Shown here: piece after piece, positions 52,762 to 63,640 of the stretch | How positions within the stretch are numbered: the stretch's first letter is position 1 | Layout: each line of letters begins with the position of its first letter | From: Odontocerum albicorne | Lineage: Eukaryota; Arthropoda; Insecta; Trichoptera; Odontoceridae | Reading direction: 5' to 3' | Length of the DNA: 64,000 nt | Assembly (NCBI GenBank): GCA_949825065.1 | Contig: OX463854.1 | Coordinates: 15,752,549 to 15,816,548, forward strand | Position numbers and translations under genes: made by a program | Notes under the pieces: model-generated | Seen by the model: the letters and a program-made list of their open reading frames with translations, nothing else | What the model was told of the DNA's origin: nothing | Database searches by the model: none

Positions 52762-53160
52762 TTTACATACATACAAACCATCACACCATGTCCCTTTTTG
52801 GGTAGGCAGATAGGGCAGATCTCCACGCTTTTCTCTCCATACACTGAGCTCTCGCCTCATCCACGTCTATACATGCCTTCCTATTTGGCATTATTTTTGC
52901 CTTACCCTTAAATAATCAATTCAGTTTTAGAAATACTGCATGAGGCATACTTATAAGTGATATGGGAAAGTTTGAAAGGGTCTATAAAATGTCCGTACAC
53001 ATTTTCCGTACACATAATCCATACAATTTCTCATGCAAGTCCTTTGATTTCCCTGACTTTAAATTTTCTTGTTTCAAAATATAATTTGATACAAAAAGTA
53101 TTTTCTTGGTCTTACTGTCACGCGCGTGCCTGTCATATTTGTGCTGTTAAACAATCTTCA
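52762..53160 (-). mobile_element. RTE-like LINE 3' fragments, reversed
   Basis: The 3' block ACCATCACACCATGTCCCTT...GGTAGGCAGATAGGGCAG opens it. Then GCCTCATCCACGTCTATACA and, after a gap, ATAATCCATACAATTTCTCA and TTGGTCTTACTGTCACGC follow the family order. Confidence 0.65.
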
Positions 53161-53645
53161 TTCATTCAACATGCCCAAACCATATTTATATATTCAGTCT
53201 GTGTATTTCTTTCAACAAAGTAATATAATTTGATGACTGGACTTAAAAGTCGTATTTTATCCTGCTTCTAAAATTGACTAAAATATTATCCATAAAACCA
53301 CGTGTGACTTATTTTTGGCATAATGGTACAAGGTTACTTTTTAAGGCATATTCCGGTTTGAAACATAAGATTGAGCGAGCACCTTATAGTTAGTTTGTTC
53401 GTTCAACACGCCCAAATCCTGTATATAGTATATTATATATTCACTCTGTTTATTTCTTTCAACAAAACAGTATAATTTGATGACTGGTCTAATAGTCCTA
53501 TTTTATATTGCTTCTAAAATTTACTAAGAGATTATTCATGAAACAACCTACGACTTATTTTTGACATAAAGGTACACGCTTATTTATTTTTAATGCATAT
53601 ACCGGTTTGAAACATAAAAGCGAGCAAGCACCCTTTAGTTGATTG
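53155..53645. repeat. tandem duplication, about 245-bp unit
   Basis: CAACATGCCCAAACC, TTTCTTTCAACAAA, AATTTGATGACTGG, TGCTTCTAAAATT, CCGGTTTGAAACATAA and GCGAGCACCTT/GCAAGCACCCT occur in order twice. The first word lies at about 53167 and 53405. The unit starts in LINE sequence. Confidence 0.8.
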
Positions 53646-54307
53646 TTCTTAGGATAGCAATAAGTTCATAGCTGGGAATTATTTTTTCAAATTTGAAAAA
53701 ATACCCGTCCAAATTCTTATTTTTGTCACTTATGAATTGACCAGTACTTTCGAAAAAGTATTTGATTGAGCGAAATTGTCGTTTTTAACTAATTATACTG
53801 TTGATTTTTTTTTATTTGAATTTTAATGTATATTTTTTCTTTTGTTTCAGGTGAGTGATTTTTGTCTCTTTCATTGTTCACTAACTCTTTATTTTGTTGA
53901 GGTAAGTGACAATTTTTCATTCCTTGTAACCGAATTAAGTTAAGCCAGACATTAACGTTAAACGGCCATGAGCATTTTTATGAAATTTCCTTATTATTAA
54001 CTACCTAGTCTGTTACGGAAGTACAATAACAATAATTATTTTCAAAGAAAAATGATACCATGGATGTATGGTATATTGAATATTTTCATTATTGATTCAG
54101 TGCAATGTTTATGTTTTTAATTTATTGATTTTAAATGATTAAAGTATTGATGTTTGGTTTGTCTTAACTGTTGTCTTTACAATGCAACATAAATTTCCAA
54201 ATCGTATAACGGAGTAACTTGACTTCAAATTGATACCCCATAATAATGCAAATGCACTATAATACGCAAACATATCGAAATATTAATAAAGGCATGCAAT
54301 TTCATAT
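53646..54307. other. AT-rich, nothing recognised
   Basis: No feature was seen. Confidence 0.45.
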
Positions 54308-54480
54308 AAAATTAAAACACGATTACTGTGTTTAATTCTACTTTATTAAACACCAAATAAAGTGGAATTAAACAAAGTAAACGTGTTTCAATTTTATATT
54401 AATTATGGAGTTCCACAAAGTGTCGTCGTATCGTCATAAAAAAAATTCTAAAATACTCATATTTTAGGCTACTCAACGAA
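54308..54480. mobile_element. second PLE-like tail type, inverted
   Basis: AACACGATTACTGTGTTTAA, TTCTACTTTATT (54316-54347) is the imperfect complement of AATAAAGTGGAATTAAACAA, AGTAAACGTGTTT (54354-54386). The forward half continues ATTAATTATGGAGTTCCACA, as at 26330-26350. The same inverted-tail design as the main PLE family. Confidence 0.5.
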
Positions 54481-54538
54481 ACCCTTTGTAAATTACGTTT
54501 TTTTTAATTCTGCTCCTAGATTATCAGCGTACCATATT

Positions 54539-54960
54539 GCTACACTGTAATGTATTTTATTAGACTTTGTATAAAGTGCAGTATGGCGGGTTTATTGCCA
54601 TGTGCTATTATGATTGTGACCAATGGCCAACCAACCATAAATTGTTTTAACAAATCTTGTATGAGAACCAGATACCTGCAACACTTAAGTTGAAATTCAG
54701 GCATCGTACCAACCAAGCTACGGAGGTCGTATATTCTGCATCACCGGCAATTATTTGATCATCTTCCGCCTCTTCTACATCCATACACATTTTCATACAA
54801 CTCCTACGATTTTTCTAACTTTTACATTTCTTTTTAAAATATCATAGACTTTATTCAACCATACTTTTCTTGATTTTGTATTTTTATCTTCTTCTATATT
54901 TCAAACCAAGTACCTGTCACTCTGTATATTTAAGATATTTCACTTTGAAAAACTCCAAAG
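54539..54960 (-). mobile_element. SINE A (reversed) next to RTE-like LINE fragment (reversed)
   Basis: Positions 54539-54730 run from the tail (GTATGGCGGGTTTATTGCCA, CAATGGCCAACCAACC) to the head (ACCAACCAAGCTACGGAGGT). Positions 54765-54960 show CCTCTTCTACATCCATACAC, CATACAACTCCTACGATTTT and ATTCAACCATACTTTTCTTG in LINE order. Confidence 0.68.
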
Positions 54961-54989
54961 CACTTCTCGTTTTAATAAGATCGATTTGC

Positions 54990-55260
54990 CTGTCTACTCG
55001 TATTTTTTTCTCGTTGACTGCCAGCTCGCAATGAAAACTATAGGAACAGGCAATAAACGTGACGTTTATTGCGACCGCCCCAGCGCGCCTCGGCTTAAAC
55101 GTCCGCAGGCCGCGCTAAGTGCAGGCGGGCACGTGCCATTTCCCGGTTTCCCTGTATTATGCGCCGCCTCTGTGCGGGCATGCCTGTCGCCTTGTTTTGC
55201 GCCGCCTCTGTGCGGGCATGCCTGTCGCCTTGTTTTGCCCGACGCACGGTGGAAATGAAT
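54990..55260. other. CpG-rich pocket with a perfect palindrome and a 38-bp duplication
   Basis: GCAATAAACGT, G, ACGTTTATTGC (55050-55072) is a perfect odd palindrome containing TGACGT. GCGCCGCCTCTGTGCGGGCA, then TGCCTGTCGCCTTGTTTT, occurs twice (55161 and 55199). Overall GC-rich. Palindromic sites are typical of dimeric transcription factors, so a regulatory element is possible. Confidence 0.5.
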
Positions 55261-55264
55261 TGAA

Positions 55265-55846
55265 CAAGCTGATATTAAATTCGCACTTTTAATGCAAATT
55301 CAAGTTCCGAGTTATAGTTTTTTTTAACAAAATGCAAAAAGTATTGAAGAAGCCGAGAGCATCGTTCTTTATGTTTTATATATTAAGAACGACATATGTA
55401 GCTGAGTTAAGTTGAACAAACTGGTATTAAATTCACATTTTTTACGCAAAATCAAGTTCCAATTTGTAGTAGTGTTATTTGAATTATGCAAGGTGATTGT
55501 TAGTTAAGAATACTTATGACTTCGGTTATATCTATTATTTAAAAAATACAAAAAAAAAACGTGCCGGTGTGCTCCGATTGTCTCACCTCGTTGTGCCAAT
55601 GGATCTAGTACAGCGGTGAGTAGGTGAGTTTGCTGATGTGCAACGGCTCTCACTTAAAAAAAAACAAATTTCACGGCGCAGCATCGCTTTTTAACTGAAT
55701 TGACTGACGTTTGAAGTGAGGGGATCGTTGACTCCGAGGCCTATCAACGACGATACTTAAAATGGTGCAACTTTTCCTTTATAAAAAAGTCAAAAAGTAT
55801 CGAATAAGCCGAGAGCATCGTTTGATGTGTTTTATATATTAATAAA
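55265..55846. repeat. dispersed local repeats and SINE E body fragment
   Basis: TATTGAAGAAGCCGAGAGCA, TCGTT (55344) recurs as TATCGAATAAGCCGAGAGCA, TCGTT (55797). AACAAGCTGATATTAAATTC and AACAAACTGGTATTAAATTC (55263 and 55415) form a second pair. Positions 55555-55655 are the SINE E body (GTGCTCCGATTGTCTCACCT; CAATGGATCTAGTACAGCGG). Confidence 0.6.
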
Positions 55847-56105
55847 GATCTCCGTAGCTTCGTTGTTAAGATGCTTGACTTCCACCTGGAGGTTTTGGAT
55901 TCTATTCCCGATGGTATATAAAAAAAACAATCTGATGAAAGATCGTCTAGTAACAATCCTCGCATGGGTCGAAGGGTATGTAGTGTTGCTAACAATAAGT
56001 TCCGCATCTACTCCAGTGGTTCTAAACCCGAAAGCTTAATTATTGTCGGCTACGCTCTTTAGTGTTTCCGAACCACCAATTCGGATATGTTGAGAGTTAC
56101 CATAT
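55847..56105 (+). mobile_element. SINE family C, full length
   Basis: Head GATCTCCGTAGCTTCGTTGT, TTTTGGATTCTATTCCCGAT; body GTCTAGTAACAATCCTCGCA, TCTACTCCAGTGGTTCTAAA, CCACCAATTCGGATATGTTG. Confidence 0.7.
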
Positions 56106-57527
56106 GAAACAACAATATTTTAAGAATAGATTTACGCATTGTGAGAAAAATATGTAAAAATGTTTATTATCGAATAAAGAATGATAGGTATACGTTAATT
56201 TGTTGATAATTATGTTTAAAACGAGAATATTTAAAAATACGAAAGATGGGTTCAATACGTACAAAAAAAGGGGTTTTCAAACATAAATTCCCCAACTATT
56301 ATGTTGTTAGTTAAGAGAGTATTCTCATTTCATGGGCCGAAAAATCGACGATTTTTAAGATTTTTTTCAGTGAACAATTTATTTTTTAAAATTGTTTTTT
56401 TAGACATTTTTATCCTTTAAGAACATTTTCATAAAATTTCATGGTAAAGAAACATAATATTTTTGTTGTTATTAAGTCGGAAGTAAGACCGCCCGTACAT
56501 GGAGAAGGTCCATTATGCCCGTAATTGTGGCTGTTGTACAAGTCTGAAAATTTAAAAAAAAAATGTTTTACTCAGAAAGCATGTGGCTATAACCGGTTGT
56601 AGAATATTTAAAAAAAAAAATTTAAAAAATGGCGACTTGTTGAAAATAAAAATTCATTTTTTTGTCTTTAGAGGAGGGAAAAAATCGAACAAATGAATCG
56701 CTTGAAATAATTCTAGTATTGGCTATAGAGGGAGGTATAACAAAGAGAATAAGTACTTATTCATTAAAATCGGTTAATTAGTTTTGGAGTTATTATGGGT
56801 AATAGTTTAAAAAATATATTTTTTTAGGAAACGCGTATAAAGTTTCAAGTGCGATTTTTACACGAATTAAAGTAAATATTTTCAACTTACTGTTAATCAG
56901 CAATTCCAGGGCCATATAAACTTGTTCAAAAATCCCGACAAACTAAATATCAATTCATCATTCCAAGAAATCCTATTGGACGAGAATTCTTGGTAAATAA
57001 GACTGCTGCCAAAGCAATAGATGACCCGAAAGCTGCGAAGCCCAGATCATTTTTCGACCGGCGCGCTCGACTCATAACTTCATAACTTTTCGAATTTTCA
57101 AGATTTTTGTAAATTTCTTACTGGAAATGATTCAGAAAGGATTATAAAAAAATAAAATCGATTTAAAAAGAAATCCAAATGAGAAACCCCCTTTAATGGA
57201 AACAATAATTAAAATTTCACCACAACGGATATTTATATTTTTATGCAACAGCACATTACCCCGCCACCCCGTATAACTATGAACGGTGCTTTAATAAATA
57301 TACTGAATAAAATCCAGCCACCGTCTTCACTTGACCAATTAATTATGTCGAAGTATTTCGTTAGTAAATTTAAATTAGGCAATTTTTCGACCATTGTTTA
57401 TCCAAATTGATCGAGAATATTTTCGGCGTCATTTCAAAGATGGAGCAAAACAATTGTTTTAGTTCTTGATGCTTTTTACTACCGCAGAGGTAAAAATGCG
57501 ATATATACCAATAAAATATATGTACAG
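56106..57527. other. Unclassified AT-rich repeat-like stretch
   Basis: Positions 56330-57290 contain homopolymer-rich AT DNA with stock phrases such as TTCATTAAAATCGGTTAATT. These recall the non-coding parts of old DNA transposons. Positions 57040-57070 are locally GC-rich (TTTCGACCGGCGCGCTCGAC). No ends or coding sequence were found. Confidence 0.3.
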
Positions 57528-57780
57528 TGTATGACGACGATACAGTAGGCGATCGTGTGTCAAAAACTCGTAATAGTGATATGACACTTGAAGATGGTGT
57601 CCAGTCTGGAAGCCCAAAAATTACAGATTACGGTCAAATCAAGGGTTTGATCGAGAAGAACCAGCGTTTAACAACACGATAGATTGCTGAAATACTGAAA
57701 ATATCGAAAAGCATCGTCCACGACTATTTGGGGTAATTTTGCGTTAGAATTTGACCTAAAAATACGAAATAACTTTCTTA
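57528..57780 (+). pseudogene. mariner transposase N-terminal fragment
   Basis: Reads VYDDDTVGDRVSKTRNSDMT, LEDGVQSGSPKITDYGQIKG, LIEKNQRLTTR, stop, IAEILKISKSIVHDYLG. This is the paired helix-turn-helix DNA-binding half of a mariner transposase ('LEDxxRSGRP ... TTREIAExLxISxSTVHxHL'). It differs from the mariners at 30922 and 44664. No catalytic half or TIR was seen. Confidence 0.78.
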
Positions 57781-58639
57781 ACGAACCAATAGATGACACG
57801 AAAGTCTTTGAAAATATGTTGCATATAAACATTGGTCTAGAGGTGATAATCCCGTTTAATTGACTTCACGTGGGCATTTGATATTTAGTATAAAGTTTGT
57901 CCAGTTTTGGGGATATCAACAGTGTGTCACCGAATTCAGTAATAACATATGGCTAGTTAAACCACCCGGAAAGTGACTGGAAAGTTTTAGTGTGTCTATT
58001 AACAAGTAACGAGACCGGACGGTGATATATTTAGTGCTGCAGTGATTCCCCCGTAAATAACCCGAATCCCCTAGGTGAGGGGCTGTCCTATTCATTCGGC
58101 CGGAGTATCCCGTACCCATAAAATATATCAAGTCTTAAAAATCTTTTCAAGGAAAACAACCTCGGATAGACTATAAAGTGGCTTTAGGTAAGCGGAGAGT
58201 TGTAAAATGGCTGAACCATTACTGACATTTTACTCTCCATAGTGAAACATGGGCGGAATACTTTAGCCCGTTGTATTCGGTTGATGTTTTTTTTATTATT
58301 ATTTAAAAGGTCTGAATATGATGATCCGTGGCCTAGTAACTCCTTCCGCAGGTCGCTGACTACCACAGTCTCTTTTTTCATATGCAGGTATTTTAATAAT
58401 ATATTTGATTGATTGGAACAACATGATATATCGCAATGATCTACAGTCATACTATGGATGTATGATGCCTGTGTATATTGGTGTGCAAGCTTTTGCAGTT
58501 CAGAAAGTGACACAATCTTTACAGATTAAACCAAAAATGGCCATGGCGTGGTTGATTTTTTTTTTACAAAAAATATGTTTTCTGATACTTTTTTTATTTT
58601 TTATCCACTTTGCACGGATTTCTCCTCTTACACAAAGAG
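57781..58639. other. Unrecognised; small GC patch
   Basis: Positions 58020-58110 (CAGTGATTCCCCCGTAAATA, CCCGAATCCCCTAGGTGAGG) are GC-richer and may belong to an element. A 109-codon minus frame at 58184-58513 has no known motif. Possibly the 3' region of the CR1-like fragment that follows. Confidence 0.3.
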
Positions 58640-59260
58640 GGCCTGCTTCTAGCGTTAGCTTATTCGTTAGGAATAACATCAGCCAGGATTCTTCCCATAC
58701 TGCTAGACGGTACCGAGAATATATCAACAGTGTCATTCAGTTGGTTCAATATGTCTATACCACGCGTGACTGAGTGTTTAGCCATGATATTCGTCCTGTA
58801 AGTTGGTATGTAGAACAGAGGGTGATTCCTTGCACGGCTATATTTATTGGGTACATATAAACTTAGTCCTTCTAGAATCGCGGAACAGTTAAAGCAACCT
58901 TGGAAAACCTTTGTTAGGAATATCACAATGGATTCTTGCCTTCTTGTTTCGAGGCTTCTATAGTTACACACCGTGAGAAGTTCGGCATGGTGAGCATATT
59001 TTGGGTAATCGCCCTTTGTTCTGTACCATAGATATCTGAGGATTTTTTTTGTATTTGTTCTATATTTTTTTTATATTTGAGCTGACGAGGAACCCAAACC
59101 GTAGATGCATATTCTAATTTGGTTCTAATTAGATAATTATATAAGTTTCGGAGGATATCGGTGCTGTTAAATTCTCTTGATATTCTCATTATAAAACCGA
59201 GTAGTTTGTAACAGTCCGATATCAAACGTGAGACATGGTTAACGAACGTAGATACTTATC
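58640..59260 (-). pseudogene. CR1/Jockey-like LINE, RT C-terminal region
   Basis: The minus frame 59225-58923 reads CYKLLGFIMRISREFNSTDI, LRNLYNYLIRTKLEYASTVW, VPRQLKYKKNIEQIQKK. The overlapping frame 58971-58660 continues the chain with VFQGCFNCSAILEGLSLYVP and HSVTRGIDILNQLND. 'KLLGFIxRxxREF' and 'LVRSKLEYASxVWxP' are standard for this RT group. A frameshift near 58930 and truncation on both sides make it a fossil. Confidence 0.8.
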
Positions 59261-61427
59261 ACGAGACCTCTTTTCATAGACGCATTCTCACTAGTGGGTT
59301 ATGGAAGCCTGTGTTATTTCTAAATATCGTTACACTGAACAAAGGTGGTCTTCTAAGAGACCGAGAGTGAACACTTTAGTCAATTCCATTCCAGGGTCTT
59401 AGACGACTGTACAAGACTTTTCTAAACTTTATAAAGTAACATATGATCAAAGATATATATCTACGAGTCTTAAGCGATTGAAAGTCGAAAAAGACAATCT
59501 ATCACTAACCGACGTAAGAACATTAAACAATTCCTTTCTATGACATATACACCTTAAGAATCGCCGTTGGACTGCATCAATTAAGCCAACATACATACTA
59601 GTACAACCTTTAGTAAAAGTTCCATATCACAGAGACAGACTCCAGGCTGCTTCTTACCAAAGCATTATTATAATAGTATACAAATATTATGTACTGATGA
59701 TGTTGAATTTTTCGTTCAAATAATGTGATTTTATTATGTATTCGGTGAATTATATTCTCAAAGAACGTTTAATATTAAATTTATCTGCCTGTATTATAAA
59801 ATCTTTTTCGTTTGTTTTTGTAAAGTTTTTGGCATAAAACCTAGAGAAATTTGGGTTTTCATTCAAACAACTTTTATATTAAATATTCTATCATTCATAT
59901 GAAATAATTATCATACTTTATTTTTACTTGGAAACGTTCATCTAAACAATATCTCAAATATTTCGAATAATTTGAATCAAATTGTGAAATAAAATACATT
60001 TTTCTTGTATATTTTATTAACCTCTAATAACAAAGTTAACGAATATTTAAAATTAAGGTAGATTCTACCTTTTTAGAAAAGTTTGAAGCTTATTGATTAT
60101 GAGATAGCAAACCGTTCTCCTTTGTTCTAGAATCGAGTTTAAATCAAAGTTTAAGCACATTAAGTATGTTAAATACTATAAATTTAACTATGCCAGTAAT
60201 GCTTAGAGTATTTATACCTGTCAAAACGGCAGTAGGCATTTATATAGTGCAATATTATTGTAATAAAATGTCAATCTATATAACGCCGTTTAGAAAGTAA
60301 ACTCTTCTAATGGGTGCTTGAACACGATAATCAAACCCACTGTTATTGAAAGATTAAGCATATTAAAGAAAATAAAAATGTTGAATATACTATATGTGTA
60401 TCAATAGGAAGGTGGCGGCCACAAACTATGAGCAAATGTTGGCAACCGACAACGGAATCATTATTTGTTAAATTCAACAAATACAGACTGCTCTTCGTAG
60501 AAGTATGAGCGAAAACAGTTCCTTACTTTATGTTCTCGATCGTGTTTCGTTAGTAGGAGTCCGTTAGTGAAATAAATGTATCTTCAATGTAATGCATAAT
60601 ATAAATTCAATAATTTTTTCAAAGGTTTGCCAACTTGTTAGTGATGTTATTTTATAAACGTGATATTGTTTAAAAAATTGATGGATTGTGATTGTAGTAC
60701 ATATTCTGCAATCTCAATAAACGTAATCCTCCCAGCATTTCTCACTGGCTGAAAACACCCAAATTTAGTTTAACGGCCATTTAAAAAAATACTGTGCCTG
60801 GTCTATTTATGTTTCTTAAAAATATTCCTTTAATTTCTTCCGACGTTTAAGGATTTCGTAATTTTGCAATTTTTAAAACTTTTTTATTTTTTCTTTTAAC
60901 GAAATTCTTACGCGTTTACATTTTCAAGCTGTTTTATTAGAAAAATTCTTAGTGAGGCTTCGACGATTTTTTTATGAAAATTTGTAAAAAAAAATTACGC
61001 GTATTATATTTTCTTCCATTCTTCCTTCAACATGCCCAAGGCAGGAATTATAAAAAAACTGAAAATGTTTTTGTTGTATCATTACTGAACTTATTAAAAT
61101 TTGAATTCGCTTACTTGTCTCCGGGCAAAATATCTCGCTACACATTCCTTATATTTTTCTACTATGTTTAAGGAGCTAAAATATCAAACCTTATTAAAAT
61201 AGGATACAACGATTTGCTGGTCTTGCAATTTTTTTTATATTAACTCTATTAATGAAATTAATACAGAAATTTATTATCCTTTTCAAGAGAGAACTTTTAT
61301 TTAACAGACCTTGATTATCTTTGGTGATTGAATAAAACCCGGATCGGATGACCACTGCTACTTAATCTTGTAGTTATCTTCTGATCCGGAGGTTTTTCCA
61401 CACTGGGATCCTTTTTTTTAATTTTAT
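59261..61427. other. AT-rich, nothing recognised
   Basis: A possible worn upstream part of the CR1-like element may reach 59400. Beyond that I see no repeat, RNA or coding signal. Frames are under 66 codons. Confidence 0.4.
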
Positions 61428-61502
61428 TTTTCGGTTACCATCAGAAATCGAACCTGAGACCCCTTGCTGAAAGTCTAACCAACTAGATCACGGAGATTTG
61501 TT
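61428..61502 (-). mobile_element. tRNA-like SINE head, reversed
   Basis: CGGTTACCATCAGAAATCGA, ACCTGAGACCCCTTGCTGAA, AGTCTAACCAACTAGATCAC, GGAGAT is the complement of the SINE A-type head. Confidence 0.65.
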
Positions 61503-61822
61503 ACTAGTACTACAAGTAAACATGATCGAGTGTGATAGTGAGAGAAATAATATACCATCATCCTTTAATTTATTGTCTAATTTATCTAAATAATTTATGG
61601 TCTAATTTATCTAAATAATATGTTCTTGAGAAATATCCACCTTATTGCAACGATTTTTAGAGTGATTATGAAATCGCTTTCTTCAAGGTGTTTAAAACTG
61701 GTGACGCGCGTGAATGACCCCTTTAGTGGACACTGAGTATGCCAGTATATACTGGAAGTCTATCAATAGATACTTTCAACCTGTTTCGTAACTAATGCGC
61801 TATAAGATTTTCGCCGTTCTTT

Positions 61823-62010
61823 GTATCAGTTGGATAAGGTTTTTCGAAGTATTTTACTACGTGGTTTGGCTTATGATGTTCGTAGTCAACTTTGCCAAGT
61901 TGACTACGAACAAGCTCTGAAAATGAAAATTACAACGTTTTCGAAACGTCGGCATCATTAGTCAAACCACGAGGTAAAACACTCGGAAAACCCTTATCTA
62001 ACTATTTGGT
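61823..62010. mobile_element. foldback element with perfect central palindrome, PLE-like
   Basis: Outer arms GTATCAGTTGGATAAGGTTT... and ...AACCCTTATCTAACTATTTG, GTATC are complementary. So are CTACGTGGTTTGGCTTATGA and TCATTAGTCAAACCACGAGG. The centre is GTTCGTAGTCAACTT (61878-61892), TGCC, AAGTTGACTACGAAC (61897-61911). The right arm has 43 extra bases (61912-61954) lacking in the left. These contain CTGAAAAT, GAAAA...TTTTC and GAAACGTCGG, like the PLE motif order. Confidence 0.6.
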
Positions 62011-62619
62011 ATCGCTTGATTTTTTCCGTTAGATAGAAATCCCTTATTTTACCAATGTGTTATCTCAATTCAGCATATAATGCTTTGGTTATGTGATAGG
62101 CAGATAGTTGACTTGTCTTATTCTCTGTATATTCCATGTGCTTCATTTTAAAATAAATTAAAATGTTATTAAAAATATAAATAAAAATATTTAACATTTT
62201 TTCTCAGATTCAAAGTCAGATATTTTAATTCAATGTGCCATTACTATGTGCCTTTCCATATAAGTTAACAAGTAAAAAAAATTATTAACAAGTAAAACAC
62301 AATATCCTATTTTAAATAAAGCAAACCATCAACACGAGCACAGTGTTCCATATTGTAGTGTTGACATAATAATTTCGTTTCTTGCATAAGTCGTCTGATA
62401 TGATTAATATAATTAGACTAGCCACGTATTAAATCGTCTCGAAAATTTGAAACAAAAAGTTACTCCATATCCAAAAAATCGAGTTTTTGAGAAATGTGTG
62501 AATTAAAAGTTCCCATCAGGAAGATAATAATGCATACGCTGGCCCAGATATCTGGATACGATGGATATTGGAAGAAACATTTACAGAAATGTCATCACCG
62601 AATTTATCTTTCAATTTAG
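62011..62619. other. AT-rich, nothing recognised
   Basis: No feature was seen. Confidence 0.45.
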
Positions 62620-62860
62620 GTAGATAGAACAGAGCGCCAAACTTTCCTTTCTTGACACACGTCCTTCGCCTCTCATACAACTCGTACGATTTCTCGAACT
62701 TTTTACGTTTCATTCGTTTAAAATATGATTATGTTAATCCAACTTTACTTTCTTTGTTCTTCATCTACCGCACCTTTCACTCACTTTTGCACATAAATTC
62801 GTTTTGTTAGTCTCTCTTCATTCAATTGTTCTACATATACATTAACAATATCGTACTCTA
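62620..62860 (-). mobile_element. RTE-like LINE 3' fragment, reversed
   Basis: GGTAGATAGAACAGAGCGCC, TTGACACACGTCCTTCGCCT, CATACAACTCGTACGATTTC, ATCTACCGCACCTTTCACTC and TCAATTGTTCTACATATAC follow the family order. Confidence 0.68.
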
Positions 62861-62984
62861 AAATCCTTCTAGTGGCCGCCAAAAAGATTAAATTATGGTT
62901 TATTGTTTGAGTCACACTAACAGTGGTAAGACACACCTTGCTGATACAAAAATATCACACAGTATAGAGAACTGTACGATCACT

Positions 62985-63168
62985 TCGTTGAATACATTAT
63001 AGTCTCGCGGGGCTATTTTCATATGGCAATCTTTTCCAACCAACCAAAAAAATGTTCAAAAGGCCTGAAGTAGAAACCATTTAAAACAACTGGTTCCAAC
63101 GGGAATTGTACCCGCAACCCTCGAATGGAAAATAAACGTCTTATTAACTAAGCTACGGAGGTTATCAC
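62985..63168 (-). mobile_element. SINE family A, reversed, with head
   Basis: Tail complement GGGGCTATTTTCATATGGCA, ATCTTTTCCAACCAACC; body complement AAAAGGCCTGAAGTAGAAAC; head complement GTTCCAACGGGAATTGTACC, CTATTAACTAAGCTACGGAG-type end near 63165. Confidence 0.7.
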
Positions 63169-63379
63169 TACAAAATATTAATAGGAACAATAAAATAACG
63201 TGGATAATGCTAGTTCAAACGTTTCAGGTTTAAAAGATAAATATTCTACTTTTGTTTATAATTTTGTGTCTAAGGGCTTACTTTGGATCGACTCCTGACA
63301 TCCAATAAATAAAAACAACATGTCGTGCTTTAAAGAAAACAAAGACAAAAAAATTCCTTGCTCCGCTCTGGATGAAGGT

Positions 63380-63640
63380 ACTGGGGGGAGCGAAGTTCTA
63401 GGGAGTTGACTAGCATCGGGTGTTGTGTATCGGGTATTGGTTATCAGGGGGTCAGGCTGGGGGCGGGTCCCCCGGCCGGCGACAGCGATCTGCCATCAGG
63501 GACCCCCGGGGCGATCGCCCCCCGCGGGGCAAGAGCTAAATTACTTCACTATACAGCTCCACCCCGCACCTCGACGTCTTTCTTTCCCCCGGTCCCTCGT
63601 GCCACCCAACTGGTAGGATTTCAGGGGCGCCTAAACTATC
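63380..63640. other. CpG island-like pocket
   Basis: GTCCCCCGGCCGGCGACAGC and GGGGCGATCGCCCCCCGCGG. GGGGGCGGGTCCCCC is partly self-complementary to the following C-rich words. Two plus-strand frames (112 and 63 codons) cross it without motifs. No exon can be supported. Confidence 0.42.
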
